Positions 1-9,771 of a stretch of DNA of 64,000 bases are shown here, one piece after another. The notes under the pieces are model-generated. The model did no database searches and had not been told where the DNA came from. It was given only the letters and a program-made list of their open reading frames with translations. The stretch is from Proteus cibi. GTDB taxonomy: Bacteria > Pseudomonadota > Gammaproteobacteria > Enterobacterales > Enterobacteriaceae. Position 1 is the stretch's first letter. Each line of letters starts with the position of its first letter. The stretch is from positions 62,001-126,000 of the forward strand of contig NZ_PENW01000005.1 in assembly GCF_003144405.1 (NCBI RefSeq). The letters run 5' to 3'. A program made the position numbers and the translations under genes.

Positions 1-562
1 GATTTTTTATCGTGATTAATACTGAAAAATACACACTTAAACCTAAAAAAGAGCCTAGCAAAAGAATATAGGGTAATTTTTCAACCCCACACCATGCGCC
101 AATAGCCCCAAATAATTTTACATCACCAAAACCTAAAACACATTTTTGGTAGATCAAATATCCCCATAAATAGATGCCATAAAAAAGTCCTACACCACCT
201 AGAAAACCATAAAAAGCATGATCAAAAGGCACTAATCCATATGTCGTGTAATTACACAACAACCCTAAAAATATTAGCCAATAAGTCAACGTATTAGGTA
301 GAAGAAAATAATCAGCATCAAAGAAAGAGAGTATTAACAAATAAAAGCTTAATATAGAAAGTAATATCAATAAAGAAAGCGAACTAATTGAAAAAAACCA
401 ATATAAACAAACAATAATATAGCTTATGACAAGTTGTTTGCGCCGAGTTTTAGGTAACAAAGATAATAGTGAAAAAGGCAGGCAACACTTAATAAAAACA
501 AAAAAATCATTCAAAAAAGAAAGTAAAGGTCCTTTTATAAAACAAAAGCGACTTAACGGCAT
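1..562 (-). CDS. Prepilin peptidase (A24 family), partial at left window edge
   Basis: Reading leftwards from an ATG at 562 gives 187 codons without a stop that run off the window, so the C-terminus is missing. The start has a clear AAGGAG nine bases upstream. The protein is very hydrophobic with several membrane segments. It holds two aspartate motifs of type IV prepilin peptidases: FFDADYFLLPNT at about residues 75-90 and GFGDVKL at about 144-150 (the GxGD motif). Such enzymes cut the leader of type IV pilins and pseudopilins at the inner membrane. The region before the first motif is short and lacks the CxxC pairs of the N-terminal methylase domain of PilD/GspO, so it may be a peptidase-only form. 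No pilus genes are visible next to it; it is divergent from rsmE. Confidence 0.8.
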   Translation of the reverse strand, partial: MPLSRFCFIKGPLLSFLNDFFVFIKCCLPFSLLSLLPKTRRKQLVISYIIVCLYWFFSISSLSLLILLSILSFYLLILSFFDADYFLLPNTLTYWLIFLGLLCNYTTYGLVPFDHAFYGFLGGVGLFYGIYLWGYLIYQKCVLGFGDVKLFGAIGAWCGVEKLPYILLLGSFLGLSVYFSVLITIKN

Positions 563-814
563 AAATATCTACTCCTTAGATACCTCGTTATCCTTAGCTA
601 AACGACTGTATAAGAAGATCAATTTAATACCGAGAATTTTCTTTATAAGAACGATGAAAACATGAAATTTTGAGACAAAACACGCAATAATATTCGCACT
701 ATAATAACGATAAAAGCAAAGTGATAACTTGCATGCCATAATGTCATGCGTATGATGCATATCACATATTTTATTTATCACGGTTAACTATCTTTTACGT
801 AAGGGTTTCACGTT

Positions 815-1546
815 ATGCGTATTCCTCGCATTTATCATCCAGAACCACTCACAGCAGGTACTCAAACAGCATTAGATGAAGAAGCATCTAATCATGTTGG
901 GCGTGTATTAAGAATGTCTACTGGGCAAAAACTGGCACTGTTTGATGGTTCAAATCAGGTATTTGATGCTGAAATCATAGAAAGCACAAAAAAGTCAGTC
1001 ACTGTGCAAATTAATGAAAGCATTGTTGATGATAAAGAATCCCCCCTCGACCTCCATTTAGGGCAAGTGCTTTCACGCGGTGAGAAAATGGAGTTTACTA
1101 TTCAAAAATCAGTAGAATTAGGTGTTAATACGATCACTCCACTGATCTCAGAACGCTGTGGTGTTAAACTTGACCCTAGCCGTTTAGAGAAAAAACATCA
1201 GCAATGGAAAAAAATTATTATCTCGGCATGTGAGCAATGTGGCAGAAATAGCATCCCACAATTAATGCCGGTGATGTCATTAGAGGAATGGTGTGCTCAA
1301 GATGATGGTAGTTTAAAACTCAATTTACATCCTAGAGCTAACCAAAGTATTAATACCTTACCCTTACCTGTTAAAAAAGTGCGTTTATTGATTGGCCCTG
1401 AGGGTGGACTTTCCCCTGAAGAAATCGCCATGACAGCAGAGTTCCATTTTACTGATATTTTATTAGGTCCTCGTGTATTAAGAACTGAAACAACAGCACT
1501 CACCGCAATCACCGCTTTACAGGTTCGGTTCGGCGATCTGGGATAA
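815..1546 (+). CDS. rsmE: 16S rRNA m3U1498 methyltransferase RsmE
   Basis: 243 aa, the usual length for RsmE. The SPOUT methyltransferase signature is near the C-terminus: [13 protein letters not shown] (about residues 192-204) followed by [13 protein letters not shown] (about 217-229), which form the SAM-binding trefoil knot. An N-terminal PUA-like part starts [12 protein letters not shown]. The enzyme methylates N3 of U1498 in 16S rRNA. The start is preceded by TAAGGG. gshB follows after 10 bases, as in other enterics, suggesting cotranscription. The 250 bases upstream, between the divergent prepilin peptidase gene and rsmE, should hold the promoters of both. Confidence 0.95.
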   Translation: MRIPRIYHPEPLTAGTQTALDEEASNHVGRVLRMSTGQKLALFDGSNQVFDAEIIESTKKSVTVQINESIVDDKESPLDLHLGQVLSRGEKMEFTIQKSVELGVNTITPLISERCGVKLDPSRLEKKHQQWKKIIISACEQCGRNSIPQLMPVMSLEEWCAQDDGSLKLNLHPRANQSINTLPLPVKKVRLLIGPEGGLSPEEIAMTAEFHFTDILLGPRVLRTETTALTAITALQVRFGDLG

Positions 1547-1556
1547 AGGAGAAGTA

Positions 1557-2513
1557 ATGATTAAATTAGGTATTGTGATGGACCCAATTTCATCCATCAA
1601 AATCAAAAAAGACACCAGCTTTGCCATGCTATTAGAAGCACAACGTCGTGGCTGGGAAATTCATTATATGGAGATGAACGATCTTTACCTACACCAAGGT
1701 GAAGCACGCGCTCACACTCGTTTACTCAGTGTAGAAGAAAACCCAGAAAAATGGTTTGAATTTGGTCAAGAGCAGGATATTGCTTTAGGTGAATTAGATA
1801 CTATTTTAATGCGTAAAGATCCGCCTTTTGATACCGAGTTTATCTACGCAACCTATATTTTAGAACGCGCTGAAGATATGGGAACACTGATAGTGAATAA
1901 GCCACAAAGCTTACGTGACTGTAATGAAAAGCTCTTTACTGCATGGTTTCCAACATTAACGCCAGACACATTAGTTACTCGTGAAGCTAAGCATTTACGT
2001 GCATTCCATGAAAAACACGGTGATGTTATTTTCAAACCACTAGATGGTATGGGGGGAGCATCAATCTTCCGCTTGAAAAAAGATGATCCAAACGTAGGTG
2101 TTATTATCGAAACATTGACAGAACATGGGCATCGTTTCTGTATGGCACAAAATTTTCTACCTGAAATTGTAAATGGCGATAAACGTATTCTTGTTGTTGA
2201 TGGCGAGCCAGTACCTTATTGCTTAGCTCGAATTCCTGCAAAAGGTGAAACGCGAGGCAATCTAGCAGCTGGTGGTCGTGGAGAAGCACGTCCATTAACA
2301 GAAAGTGACTGGGCAATAGCTCGTCAAGTTGCACCTATTCTTAAACAAAAAGGGCTTATTTTTGTCGGATTAGATGTTATTGGCGATCGTTTGACTGAGA
2401 TTAACGTTACAAGCCCAACATGCGCACGTGAAATTGAAGCGGCTTATCCTGATGTTTCTATTACAGGCATGTTAATGGATGCTATTGAAGTACGTTTAAA
2501 CAAGAAAAACTAA
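1557..2513 (+). CDS. gshB: Glutathione synthetase
   Basis: 318 aa ATP-grasp ligase that joins gamma-glutamylcysteine and glycine to give glutathione in the cytoplasm. It begins MIKLGIVMDPISSIKIKKD, typical of enteric GshB. The ATP-binding lysine and glycine-rich loop are seen in FKPLDGMGGASIFR (about residues 159-172), and the metal and substrate motif ITEINVTSPTCAREIE-like stretch lies near 280 (here LTEINVTSPTC). A strong AAGGAG precedes the ATG. It follows rsmE closely and is followed by a long hairpin with a T-run, so the rsmE-gshB unit probably ends there. Confidence 0.96.
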   Translation: MIKLGIVMDPISSIKIKKDTSFAMLLEAQRRGWEIHYMEMNDLYLHQGEARAHTRLLSVEENPEKWFEFGQEQDIALGELDTILMRKDPPFDTEFIYATYILERAEDMGTLIVNKPQSLRDCNEKLFTAWFPTLTPDTLVTREAKHLRAFHEKHGDVIFKPLDGMGGASIFRLKKDDPNVGVIIETLTEHGHRFCMAQNFLPEIVNGDKRILVVDGEPVPYCLARIPAKGETRGNLAAGGRGEARPLTESDWAIARQVAPILKQKGLIFVGLDVIGDRLTEINVTSPTCAREIEAAYPDVSITGMLMDAIEVRLNKKN

Positions 2514-2549
2514 CTTTTAGACACTGAGATTAAAGGGTTTAAAAGTATG

Positions 2550-2623
2550 AACCTAGCCCCCACATATTAATCAATAAGCGGTATACATTAAGAAATACAA
2601 TGTATAAAAGGGCTAGGTTTTTT
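2550..2623 (+). terminator. Two-level hairpin with T-run after gshB
   Basis: AACCTAGCCC (2550-2559) pairs perfectly with GGGCTAGGTT (2610-2619), followed by T residues to 2623. Inside the loop a second perfect stem, TATACATT (2582-2589) with AATGTATA (2599-2606), can stack on it. The T-run after the outer stem fits a rho-independent terminator of rsmE-gshB. The loop is much longer than in a standard terminator. Confidence 0.6.
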
Positions 2624-2655
2624 AATAAAAATGATCAGGGAACAGTACGACTATT

Positions 2656-3219
2656 ATGAATTTACTTAACCATTTTCTTATTGCTATGCCTTCATTAAGC
2701 GATCCGTTATTTGAACGCTCGGTCGTCTATGTTTGCGAACATAATGAAAACGGTGCGATGGGCTTAATTATTAATAAACCTATCGAAGATATCTCTGTGG
2801 AAGGTGTATTAGATCAACTGGAAATTTTTTCGACTGATAGAGACGAAGCGATTAGCTTACAAAAACCCGTGATGTCAGGAGGTCCAGTTGCAGAAGAGCA
2901 TGGTTTTATCTTGCATACTCCGGTTTCTGGTTTTAGTTCTAGCATCAAAATTAGTGATAGCACGATGATCACAACATCCAAAGATGTATTAGAAACCTTA
3001 GGCACAGCAAGACAACCAGAAAAAACATTAGTCTCTCTAGGTTATTCCAGTTGGGAACAAGGTCAACTAGAGAAAGAAATTTTAGAAAATAGCTGGCTAA
3101 CCGTTGAAGCCTCACCTCAAATTATTTTTGATACCCCTATTGCTGAACGTTGGCATAAAGCCGCTGAATTAATTGGGATTAATATCCACACCATTTCACC
3201 AATCGCGGGTCATGCATAA
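2656..3219 (+). CDS. yqgE: AlgH/YqgE family protein
   Basis: 187 aa, the normal family length. It starts [19 protein letters not shown] and has [11 protein letters not shown] (about 35-45) and SGGPV (about 75-79), the conserved blocks of the AlgH/UPF0301 family. The family's biochemical function is not established; it is nearly always encoded directly before yqgF, as here, where the TAA stop and the ATG of yqgF share one base. Translational coupling of the two genes is likely. Confidence 0.93.
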   Translation: MNLLNHFLIAMPSLSDPLFERSVVYVCEHNENGAMGLIINKPIEDISVEGVLDQLEIFSTDRDEAISLQKPVMSGGPVAEEHGFILHTPVSGFSSSIKISDSTMITTSKDVLETLGTARQPEKTLVSLGYSSWEQGQLEKEILENSWLTVEASPQIIFDTPIAERWHKAAELIGINIHTISPIAGHA

Positions 3220-3638
3220 TGTCAAACAGAACGGTAATGGGTTTTGATTTCGGTACTAAAAGCATTGGCGCCGCTATCGGTCAAGAAGTTACAGGAACAG
3301 CAAGACCATTAGCCTCATTTAAAGCAAAAGATGGTATTCCTGATTGGACTCAAATCGAAAAAATCATAAAAGAGTGGCAACCAGATTTAGTGGTTGTCGG
3401 CTTACCTCTTAATATGGATGGCACTGAACAATTAATCACCACTCAAGCTAAAAAGTTTGCTAATCGCCTACATGGTCGATTTGGTGTACAAATTGCGTTG
3501 CATGATGAACGCCTTAGCACCGTAGAAGCTCGCGCTCATCTTTTTGAACGTGGTGGTTACCGTTCCTTAGATAAAGGCAGTGTAGATGCAGCATCTGCCG
3601 TTATTATTCTTGAAAGCTGGTTTGAACAGCAATTCTAA
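3219..3638 (+). CDS. ruvX: Holliday junction resolvase-like / pre-16S rRNA nuclease YqgF
   Basis: 139 aa RNase H-fold protein. The first catalytic Asp is in [12 protein letters not shown] (about residues 8-19), the Glu/Asp cluster includes [12 protein letters not shown] (about 60-71) and DERLSTVEA (about 97-105), and the last Asp lies in [11 protein letters not shown]. Members process the 5' end of 16S rRNA precursors and were earlier proposed as resolvases. It overlaps yqgE by one base. A convergent gene, yggR, ends 43 bases downstream. Confidence 0.94.
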   Translation: MSNRTVMGFDFGTKSIGAAIGQEVTGTARPLASFKAKDGIPDWTQIEKIIKEWQPDLVVVGLPLNMDGTEQLITTQAKKFANRLHGRFGVQIALHDERLSTVEARAHLFERGGYRSLDKGSVDAASAVIILESWFEQQF

Positions 3639-3680
3639 AAAATAGATTCCACTTCGTAGCCTATTTTTACTTCTACGTTA

Positions 3681-4685
3681 TCACTCAGCTTGAATTAAAC
3701 CTTCATGTTGGCGTTGCTGCCGACTTAACATGAAGGTTTGCATACCGTATTCACTACCTGTTTGCATTAACGTTGTCACTTGGTGATATTTTCCTTCTCT
3801 AATAAGATGTGAAATACCCTGCGTAACCTGCATTATTTCAAACAACGCCACACGCCCACCTTCAGTTGAAGACACTAACTCTTGTGAAATTATCGCTCTT
3901 AAACTGCATGCTAATTGTGATGAAATCCATTGTCGCTCATTACCTGTAAATACATTAGTTACGCGCTCAAGCGTTTGTGCGGCTCCTTGAGTATGCAATG
4001 TTGCCAGCACTAAATGGCCTGTTTCTGCTGCCGTTAATGCTAACTGAATACTTTGTGCATCTCTTAATTCACCTAACATAATGACATCAGGATCTTGGCG
4101 TAAAGCGCTCTTTATTGCATTTGCAATATGTTGAACATCTCGCCCTATTTCCCTTTGCTGTACAATGCTTTGCTTATTGCTATGTATAAATTCAATAGGA
4201 TCTTCTAATGTCAAAATATGCTGACGTTGATATTGGTTTAAATAATCAATCATTGCCGCTAATGTTGATGATTTTCCACTTCCTGTTGCGCCAGTCACTA
4301 AAATCAAGCCATGAGAATAATTATCTAATAATGTTGAAACCGACTTAGGTACTCGAAGTTTATCTAAAGAAGGAATTTGTGTTTCAATTATTCTTAATAC
4401 TGCTGAAACACCTTTTTGTTGGCGAAATAAATTAACACGAAGTCGTTGTCCACAAGAGAGTGTAAGTGCCGTATCAACCTGCCCTTCATTCTCAAAAATT
4501 TGCTTTTGAACCTCACTTAAAAAAGGACTGATCCACGTTAGTAAACTATCAGAAGTGATAGGTTTACATTGATTTTGTTGATAAAGTATTCCATTGATCC
4601 GCAATCGTGGTACATCACCACAACAAAGGTGCAGATCTGAAGCGTTATGCTTTACACTATATGCAATTAAATTTTCCATTTTCAT
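3681..4685 (-). CDS. yggR: PilT-like type II/IV secretion ATPase YggR
   Basis: About 334 aa. The ATG at 4685 is chosen because AGGAG lies eight bases upstream; an in-frame start at 4748 would run into yggS. Motifs of the PilT retraction ATPases are present: Walker A GATGSGKSSTLAAM, the Asp box LEDPIEFIH, Walker B DVIMLGELRD and the His box TGHLVLATLHTQGA. In enterics this gene is regularly found upstream of and divergent from yggS, away from pilus genes. With a prepilin peptidase gene at the left edge, a cryptic type IV pilus function is possible, but this is inference. Confidence 0.9.
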   Translation of the reverse strand: MKMENLIAYSVKHNASDLHLCCGDVPRLRINGILYQQNQCKPITSDSLLTWISPFLSEVQKQIFENEGQVDTALTLSCGQRLRVNLFRQQKGVSAVLRIIETQIPSLDKLRVPKSVSTLLDNYSHGLILVTGATGSGKSSTLAAMIDYLNQYQRQHILTLEDPIEFIHSNKQSIVQQREIGRDVQHIANAIKSALRQDPDVIMLGELRDAQSIQLALTAAETGHLVLATLHTQGAAQTLERVTNVFTGNERQWISSQLACSLRAIISQELVSSTEGGRVALFEIMQVTQGISHLIREGKYHQVTTLMQTGSEYGMQTFMLSRQQRQHEGLIQAE

Positions 4686-4706
4686 CTTATTATCTCCTGA
4701 GTTGCC

Positions 4707-5405
4707 ATGAATACTATTAAACAGAATCTCGTCAATGTCAGGTCTCACATTGACACAGCAGCGCAGAAATGCGGCCGATCTTCAGAAGAAATAACGCTAC
4801 TTGCAGTGAGTAAAACAAAACCTGCGAGTGACATCGAAAAAGCTATAGCATGTGGACAAACTGAATTTGGTGAAAACTATGTCCAAGAAGGTGTTGATAA
4901 AATCCATTATTTTGCTAATAACCATGCCTTAGTTTGGCACTTTATTGGCCCTTTACAGTCAAATAAAACACGCCTTGTTGCTGAAAATTTCGATTGGTGC
5001 CATACCATTGATAGATTAAAAATCGCCCAAAGATTAAGTGACCAACGCCCAGATTCATTGCCACCCTTGAATGTACTTATTCAAATTAATATCAGTGATG
5101 AAAACAGTAAATCAGGTATTAATCTGACTGAGCTTGATGGGTTAGCGGCACAGATTTCTATTCTTTCAGGCATTAAATTACGCGGGTTAATGGCTATCCC
5201 AGCACCTGAAAGCAATTATGACAAACAAGTTGAAGTGTTAGAAAAAATGCATCTCGCATTTAAACAATTACAATCTCAATATCCCAATATAGATACGTTA
5301 TCTATGGGAATGACCAGTGATATGGAAGCGGCTATTGCTTGTGGTTCAACACTTGTTCGTATTGGTACAGCAATTTTTGGCGCAAGAGATTACGCGACTA
5401 AGTAA
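4707..5405 (+). CDS. yggS: PLP homeostasis protein YggS (PLPBP)
   Basis: 232 aa single-domain alanine-racemase-fold protein. The PLP lysine is in LLAVSKTKP (about residue 36), and FGENYVQE, WHFIGPLQSNK, SMGMTSDMEAAI and VRIGTAIFGAR are the conserved blocks of the family. It binds pyridoxal phosphate and helps keep B6 vitamers and amino acids in balance, without a known catalytic reaction. Only 21 bases separate it from divergent yggR. proC follows after 14 bases, the standard yggS-proC-yggT order. Confidence 0.95.
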   Translation: MNTIKQNLVNVRSHIDTAAQKCGRSSEEITLLAVSKTKPASDIEKAIACGQTEFGENYVQEGVDKIHYFANNHALVWHFIGPLQSNKTRLVAENFDWCHTIDRLKIAQRLSDQRPDSLPPLNVLIQINISDENSKSGINLTELDGLAAQISILSGIKLRGLMAIPAPESNYDKQVEVLEKMHLAFKQLQSQYPNIDTLSMGMTSDMEAAIACGSTLVRIGTAIFGARDYATK

Positions 5406-5419
5406 AAATAGAGGTTTAT

Positions 5420-6238
5420 ATGGAACATCGTAACATCGCTTTTATTGGCGCTGGAAATATGGCTCATGCCATTATTGCTGGATTGGTTCAAGGTGGATAT
5501 CCAGCACATAAGATAACTGTTAGCTCACCTTCTGCCGTTCGTCGCGAACCTTTAGAAAAAGAGTTCGGGATTCATAGTACTAATGACAATATTGATGCCG
5601 TTCAAAAAGCAGATGTTATTGTTCTGGCAGTCAAACCACAAATGATGGAAGAAGTTTGTAAGCCCTTACAAAATATCACCATGAGTAAAAAGTTAGTCCT
5701 TACTATCGCTGCAGGCATTCCTGCCGCACGTTATAACGACTATTTTGCAACTCAATTACAACTTGTTCGTATTATGCCAAACACCCCAGCACTGGTAGGC
5801 AAAGGCTTAAGCGGTATGTTTGCGCATCATTCACTTTCATCTCAAGATAAACAGTTTGCCGACGAATTAATGAAAAGTGTTGGAACAACTGTTTGGGTAG
5901 AGCAAGAATCTGCCATCAATGATATTATCGCCGTTGCTGGTAGTGCACCCGCTTATTTCTTCTTGTTTATGGAATCAATGCAACAGGAAGCTGAACGTTT
6001 AGGTTTTTCACCTGAGGTAGCAAGAGCGATTGTTCAACAAGCCGCAAGCGGTTCTACCGCCTTAGCTGAGAAACAACATATGTTACCTTTCTCAACTTTA
6101 CGCGAGCAAGTAACATCAAAAGGTGGAACCACCGCAGCTGCACTTATGCAGTTTTATGACGGTAAATTACCTGAAAACGTCGCTTCTGCCATGCAAGCTG
6201 CGATTAAACGTGCGCAAGAAATGGAAAAACAATTTTAA
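5420..6238 (+). CDS. proC: Pyrroline-5-carboxylate reductase
   Basis: 272 aa. The N-terminal Rossmann motif is FIGAGNMAHAIIAG (about residues 8-21), followed by VKPQMM and RIMPNTPALVGKG. The C-terminal dimer domain has VAGSAPAYFFLFMESM and the signature LREQVTSKGGTTAAAL. It makes the last step of proline synthesis, NAD(P)H-dependent reduction of pyrroline-5-carboxylate. It sits in a tight series yggS-proC-yggT with 14 and 18 base gaps. Confidence 0.96.
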   Translation: MEHRNIAFIGAGNMAHAIIAGLVQGGYPAHKITVSSPSAVRREPLEKEFGIHSTNDNIDAVQKADVIVLAVKPQMMEEVCKPLQNITMSKKLVLTIAAGIPAARYNDYFATQLQLVRIMPNTPALVGKGLSGMFAHHSLSSQDKQFADELMKSVGTTVWVEQESAINDIIAVAGSAPAYFFLFMESMQQEAERLGFSPEVARAIVQQAASGSTALAEKQHMLPFSTLREQVTSKGGTTAAALMQFYDGKLPENVASAMQAAIKRAQEMEKQF

Positions 6239-6256
6239 TTTCATCAGGGCCAACTA

Positions 6257-6814
6257 ATGAATTTTTTAAATTTCGTCATTCTGACTCTTCTTCAACTCTA
6301 CACATCCGTCCTTCTATTACGTGTTTGGATGCAATGTGTTAGAGCTGATTTTTATAATCCTTTTTCACAATTTATCGTCAAGATCACACAGCCAATTGTT
6401 CGCCCATTAAGAAGTGTTATTCCTTCTATCGGTCCTATTGATACCGCTTCAGTCTTATTAGCCTATATACTCATTCTACTTGGGATTATTATTCCATCTT
6501 ACTTATCAGGAACATCTATTCCTTTCTCTTTAATGTTCCCATTTGCCTTTATTGAACTGCTCACAGCAGCAGGTAAGATGATTTTCTGGTTGATCATTAT
6601 CCGCGCAATCCTTAGCTGGGTAAGCCAAGGTCGTAATCCAATTGACCATCTTTTATTTCAATTGACAGAACCTTTAATGGCTCCAATTCGCCGCGTTATC
6701 CCAGCAATGGGAGGGTTAGATTTCTCAGCAATGATTGTTATTCTTGTGCTTTATGCTCTGAATTATCTGCGTGTAGACGTTTTACAATGGCTACTTAGCG
6801 TAACGCTTTACTAA
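6257..6814 (+). CDS. yggT: YggT family inner-membrane protein
   Basis: 185 aa with two YGGT repeats. Each has a membrane helix, a loop with RP or P(I/L)RRVIP ([14 protein letters not shown] near 47-60 and [15 protein letters not shown] near 138-152) and a second helix, making about four membrane segments. Its function in enterics is not well defined; family members have been linked to osmotic tolerance and to cell-envelope processes. It lies in the yggS-proC-yggT-rdgB-hemW series. Confidence 0.93.
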   Translation: MNFLNFVILTLLQLYTSVLLLRVWMQCVRADFYNPFSQFIVKITQPIVRPLRSVIPSIGPIDTASVLLAYILILLGIIIPSYLSGTSIPFSLMFPFAFIELLTAAGKMIFWLIIIRAILSWVSQGRNPIDHLLFQLTEPLMAPIRRVIPAMGGLDFSAMIVILVLYALNYLRVDVLQWLLSVTLY

Positions 6815-6825
6815 GGATAACACGC

Positions 6826-7419
6826 ATGCAAAAAGTCGTTCTCGCAACAGGAAATCCCGGAAAAGTTAAAGAGTTAGCATCCTTACTTTCTGATTTTGGT
6901 TTAGATATTGTTGCACAAACAGCACTTGGTGTTGATTCTGTTGAAGAAACGGGCTTAACCTTTGTTGAAAACGCGCTAATTAAAGCGCGTCATGCGGCAA
7001 AGGTGACCGGTCTTCCCGCCATTGCTGATGATTCTGGTATTTCGGTAGATGCGTTAGGTGGTGCTCCAGGTATTTACTCAGCACGCTATGCGGGTGTTGA
7101 TGCAAGTGATCAGCAAAACTTAGATAAATTGCTTGATGCAATGAAAGATATACCCGCTGAAAAACGCCAAGCACAATTTAACTGTGTTTTAGTTTATATG
7201 CGCCATGAAAACGATCCAACTCCGCTGATTTTTCACGGCATTTGGCACGGTACATTAAGTACAGAAATGCACGGTGAAGGAGGATTTGGCTACGATCCTA
7301 TTTTCTTTGTTCCTGAATTAAATTGTACTGCGGCACAATTAACTAAAGAGCAAAAAAATCAGCATTCGCATCGTGGAAAAGCACTTAAATTAATGTTGGA
7401 TGCGCTTAAGAATGCTTAA
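6826..7419 (+). CDS. rdgB: XTP/dITP diphosphatase RdgB
   Basis: 197 aa HAM1/RdgB family. Substrate-binding residues are seen in [13 protein letters not shown] (residues 5-17), the catalytic Asp in [18 protein letters not shown] (about 66-83) and the C-terminal GFGYDPIFF and SHRGKA. It removes non-canonical purine triphosphates such as dITP and XTP before they enter DNA. It overlaps the following hemW by eight bases when hemW is started at 7412. Confidence 0.96.
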   Translation: MQKVVLATGNPGKVKELASLLSDFGLDIVAQTALGVDSVEETGLTFVENALIKARHAAKVTGLPAIADDSGISVDALGGAPGIYSARYAGVDASDQQNLDKLLDAMKDIPAEKRQAQFNCVLVYMRHENDPTPLIFHGIWHGTLSTEMHGEGGFGYDPIFFVPELNCTAAQLTKEQKNQHSHRGKALKLMLDALKNA

Positions 7420-8542
7420 GTTGCCCCCATTAAGTTTGTATATTCATATTCCTTGGTGTGTACAAAAATGCCCTTATTGTGATTTCAATTCACACACCTT
7501 AAAAGGTGAAGTGCCACATCAGGAATATGTGCAACATTTACTCAATGATTTAGATGCTGATCTTGTTCACATTGGCTCCCGTGAAGTCCAAACAATATTT
7601 ATTGGTGGCGGTACACCAAGCTTATTAAGCGCTGAGTCAATGGCTGATTTACTTTATGGTGTGAAAGAGCGCATTGCTGTTAGCCCTAATGCAGAAATTA
7701 CCATGGAAGCGAATCCAGGAACCGTAGAAGCAGAACGCTTTTCGGGCTTCCAACGTGCAGGTGTAAATCGTATTTCTATTGGCGTGCAAAGTTTTGGCGA
7801 CGATAAGCTTATTCGTTTAGGCCGTATTCATGATGCTGGTGAAGCTAAAAATGCGGCTCGATTAGCCAAAGAATTAGGCTTACGTAGCTTTAATTTAGAT
7901 TTAATGCATGGATTGCCAGACCAATCATTATCTCAAGCACTTTCTGATTTACAGCAAGCAATCGCGTTATCACCCCCCCATTTGTCTTGGTATCAATTAA
8001 CCATTGAACCCAATACACAATTTGGCTCTCGCCCTCCCAAGTTACCTGATGACGATATGCTGTGGGATATTTTTTCAGAAGGCGACAAATTACTGACTGC
8101 AGCAGGTTATCAACAATATGAAACATCGGCATATTGCAAGCCAGGCTTTCAGTGTGAGCACAACTTAAACTATTGGCGTTTTGGGGATTATTTAGGCATC
8201 GGTTGTGGCGCTCATGGAAAAATAAGCTTTGAAGACGGTCGCATAATGCGAACAGTAAAAACCAAGCACCCCAAAGGTTTTATGGAAGGTCGTTATCTCC
8301 ACCAGCAAAATTTTGTTGATAATGATGACCGTCCATTTGAATTTTTTATGAACCGTTTTCGTCTCTTAGAAGCATTTCCAAGACAGGATTTCAGCGATTA
8401 TACAGGACTCTCTGAAGAGGCTATTCGCCACCAAATAGATGAAGCGTTGGCTTTGGGTTATATCAGTGAGACTGAAACACACTGGCAAATAACACCACAC
8501 GGCAAATTGTTCCTCAATTCATTACTAGAGCTATTTCTCTAA
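7412..8542 (+). CDS. hemW: Heme chaperone HemW (radical SAM)
   Basis: About 376 aa. The start at 7412 ([10 protein letters not shown]) is preferred over an upstream in-frame ATG at 7400 because it matches the known enteric N-terminus. The radical SAM cluster motif [10 protein letters not shown] is near the start, and [15 protein letters not shown] and [10 protein letters not shown] follow. HemW resembles HemN but acts as a heme-binding chaperone rather than a coproporphyrinogen dehydrogenase. It is the last gene of the run and ends before a strong terminator. Confidence 0.95.
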   Translation: MLKLPPLSLYIHIPWCVQKCPYCDFNSHTLKGEVPHQEYVQHLLNDLDADLVHIGSREVQTIFIGGGTPSLLSAESMADLLYGVKERIAVSPNAEITMEANPGTVEAERFSGFQRAGVNRISIGVQSFGDDKLIRLGRIHDAGEAKNAARLAKELGLRSFNLDLMHGLPDQSLSQALSDLQQAIALSPPHLSWYQLTIEPNTQFGSRPPKLPDDDMLWDIFSEGDKLLTAAGYQQYETSAYCKPGFQCEHNLNYWRFGDYLGIGCGAHGKISFEDGRIMRTVKTKHPKGFMEGRYLHQQNFVDNDDRPFEFFMNRFRLLEAFPRQDFSDYTGLSEEAIRHQIDEALALGYISETETHWQITPHGKLFLNSLLELFL

Positions 8543-8570
8543 ATGATTTATCACTCAATGGACTAACAAC

Positions 8571-8610
8571 AAAAATGCCCATACTGTTATTCACAATATG
8601 GGCATTTTTT
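8571..8610 (+). terminator. Bidirectional rho-independent terminator between hemW and the binding-protein gene
   Basis: An A-run, the stem ATGCCCATA and its complement TATGGGCAT, then TTTTTT on the plus strand. A-run and T-run on the two sides make it work in both directions, serving hemW (plus) and the convergent gene ending at 8648 (minus). Confidence 0.9.
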
Positions 8611-8647
8611 ATTTATTGATGAAGCCATTTAAACGATCATAGAAATC

Positions 8648-9598
8648 TTAAAGTGCGCTTTCTACTGCCTCAATCTGCTTAGTTAAGCTGTCTAACCCAC
8701 CACCAGAGAGATACCAAAGATCTGCTTGTAGATAAATAATACCGTCATTTTTATAGGCCGAAGTTGTTTTTATTATCTCGTTTTCAAATGTCGCCTTGTC
8801 TAATTTATCTGCACCAATGGCTTCGCTACGATCCACAATTAAAATAACATCAGGATTAACTTTTGCGATCATTTCAGGTGTTACCACACGACGCTTGCCT
8901 TTCTCTTCTTCAGCAACAGGCGGTAATTCGGCTCTTTTAGCGTTAACAACATCATAAACAACACTTTGATTATTAGGCATTAAATTGCCAGCATTATGTA
9001 ATAGCACTAACACTTTTTTATCCGACTCTGCTGCTTTTTTCTGAGCTTGCTCAATAACCGTATTTAACTTAGTCAGTTGCTCTTGAGTCGCTTGCTGTTT
9101 ATCAAATAATTCACCTAATAACTTGATATTTGATTCAACGGAATTGAGATAATTAGCACTATTCGTACCTAAATTAACTGTAGGTGCTATTTTCGCTAAC
9201 GCATCATAAGATGCACCTTGACGACCCGTGATAATAATTAAATCAGGTTTAATCTCCGCTAATTTTTCTAAGTCAGGCGCCTTCATACCACCGACATTAG
9301 CCACATTACTTGCAATACTTCCTTTAATATAAGCAGGTGCATTACCTAATGGCAACCCCACCACTTTATCAGCTAAACCTAACTGAACTAAAGAATCATA
9401 TAAACCAAAATCAAAGAGAACAACCTTTGAAGGGTTCTTAATAACCGACGTTTCACCCAACAGGTGTTTAATTACCATTTTTCCACTTTGCTGACTAATA
9501 ACTTGATTAGGTTGGTATTCGATTGGTGTTTTACTTAACGCCGAGAAACTTGTTACAGAAAGGATAGATGCGATAACTAAAGGGAGGATCTTCTTCAT
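8648..9598 (-). CDS. Periplasmic iron-siderophore binding protein (FecB/YclQ-like)
   Basis: 316 aa. A signal peptide with basic MKK, a hydrophobic stretch and a cut near SFSALSK suggests a soluble periplasmic protein rather than a lipoprotein. The two-lobe binding-protein pattern of class III is present: VVLFDFGLYDSLVQLGL, LEKLAEIKPDLIIITGR, a helical backbone, then KVNPDVILIVDRSEAIG. It resembles YclQ-type petrobactin/catechol binding proteins of ABC importers. No permease or ATPase gene is adjacent, so it must work with components encoded elsewhere. A Fur-box-like sequence lies about 75 bases upstream. This gene interrupts the order found in other enterics between hemW and yggN. Confidence 0.88.
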   Translation of the reverse strand: MKKILPLVIASILSVTSFSALSKTPIEYQPNQVISQQSGKMVIKHLLGETSVIKNPSKVVLFDFGLYDSLVQLGLADKVVGLPLGNAPAYIKGSIASNVANVGGMKAPDLEKLAEIKPDLIIITGRQGASYDALAKIAPTVNLGTNSANYLNSVESNIKLLGELFDKQQATQEQLTKLNTVIEQAQKKAAESDKKVLVLLHNAGNLMPNNQSVVYDVVNAKRAELPPVAEEEKGKRRVVTPEMIAKVNPDVILIVDRSEAIGADKLDKATFENEIIKTTSAYKNDGIIYLQADLWYLSGGGLDSLTKQIEAVESAL

Positions 9599-9670
9599 TA
9601 ATTTTGCCCTGTTTAAGTGAAATACTCAAACAGGGCATTCTAAACAGCTCTTCTCACAAGTCAATTGAAT

Positions 9671-9689
9671 AAGAATGATTTTCATTATT
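9671..9689 (-). promoter_or_regulatory. Candidate Fur box
   Basis: AAGAATGATTTTCATTATT matches 14 of 19 positions of the classical Fur consensus GATAATGATAATCATTATC by eye. It lies in front of the iron-siderophore binding protein gene, which fits iron repression. Confidence 0.7.
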
Positions 9690-9771
9690 ATTTTCAATAA
9701 TTGTGAGTCGGTCATTTATAAAACTTATTAACTATCTGGTTAATAGCCCAATCATTAAAGAGACGGATCAG

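Noticed and set aside
426..781. Open frames on both strands upstream of rsmE (79 and 70 codons)
   Set aside because: The first is antisense to the prepilin peptidase gene, the second has no ribosome binding site and no recognisable features.
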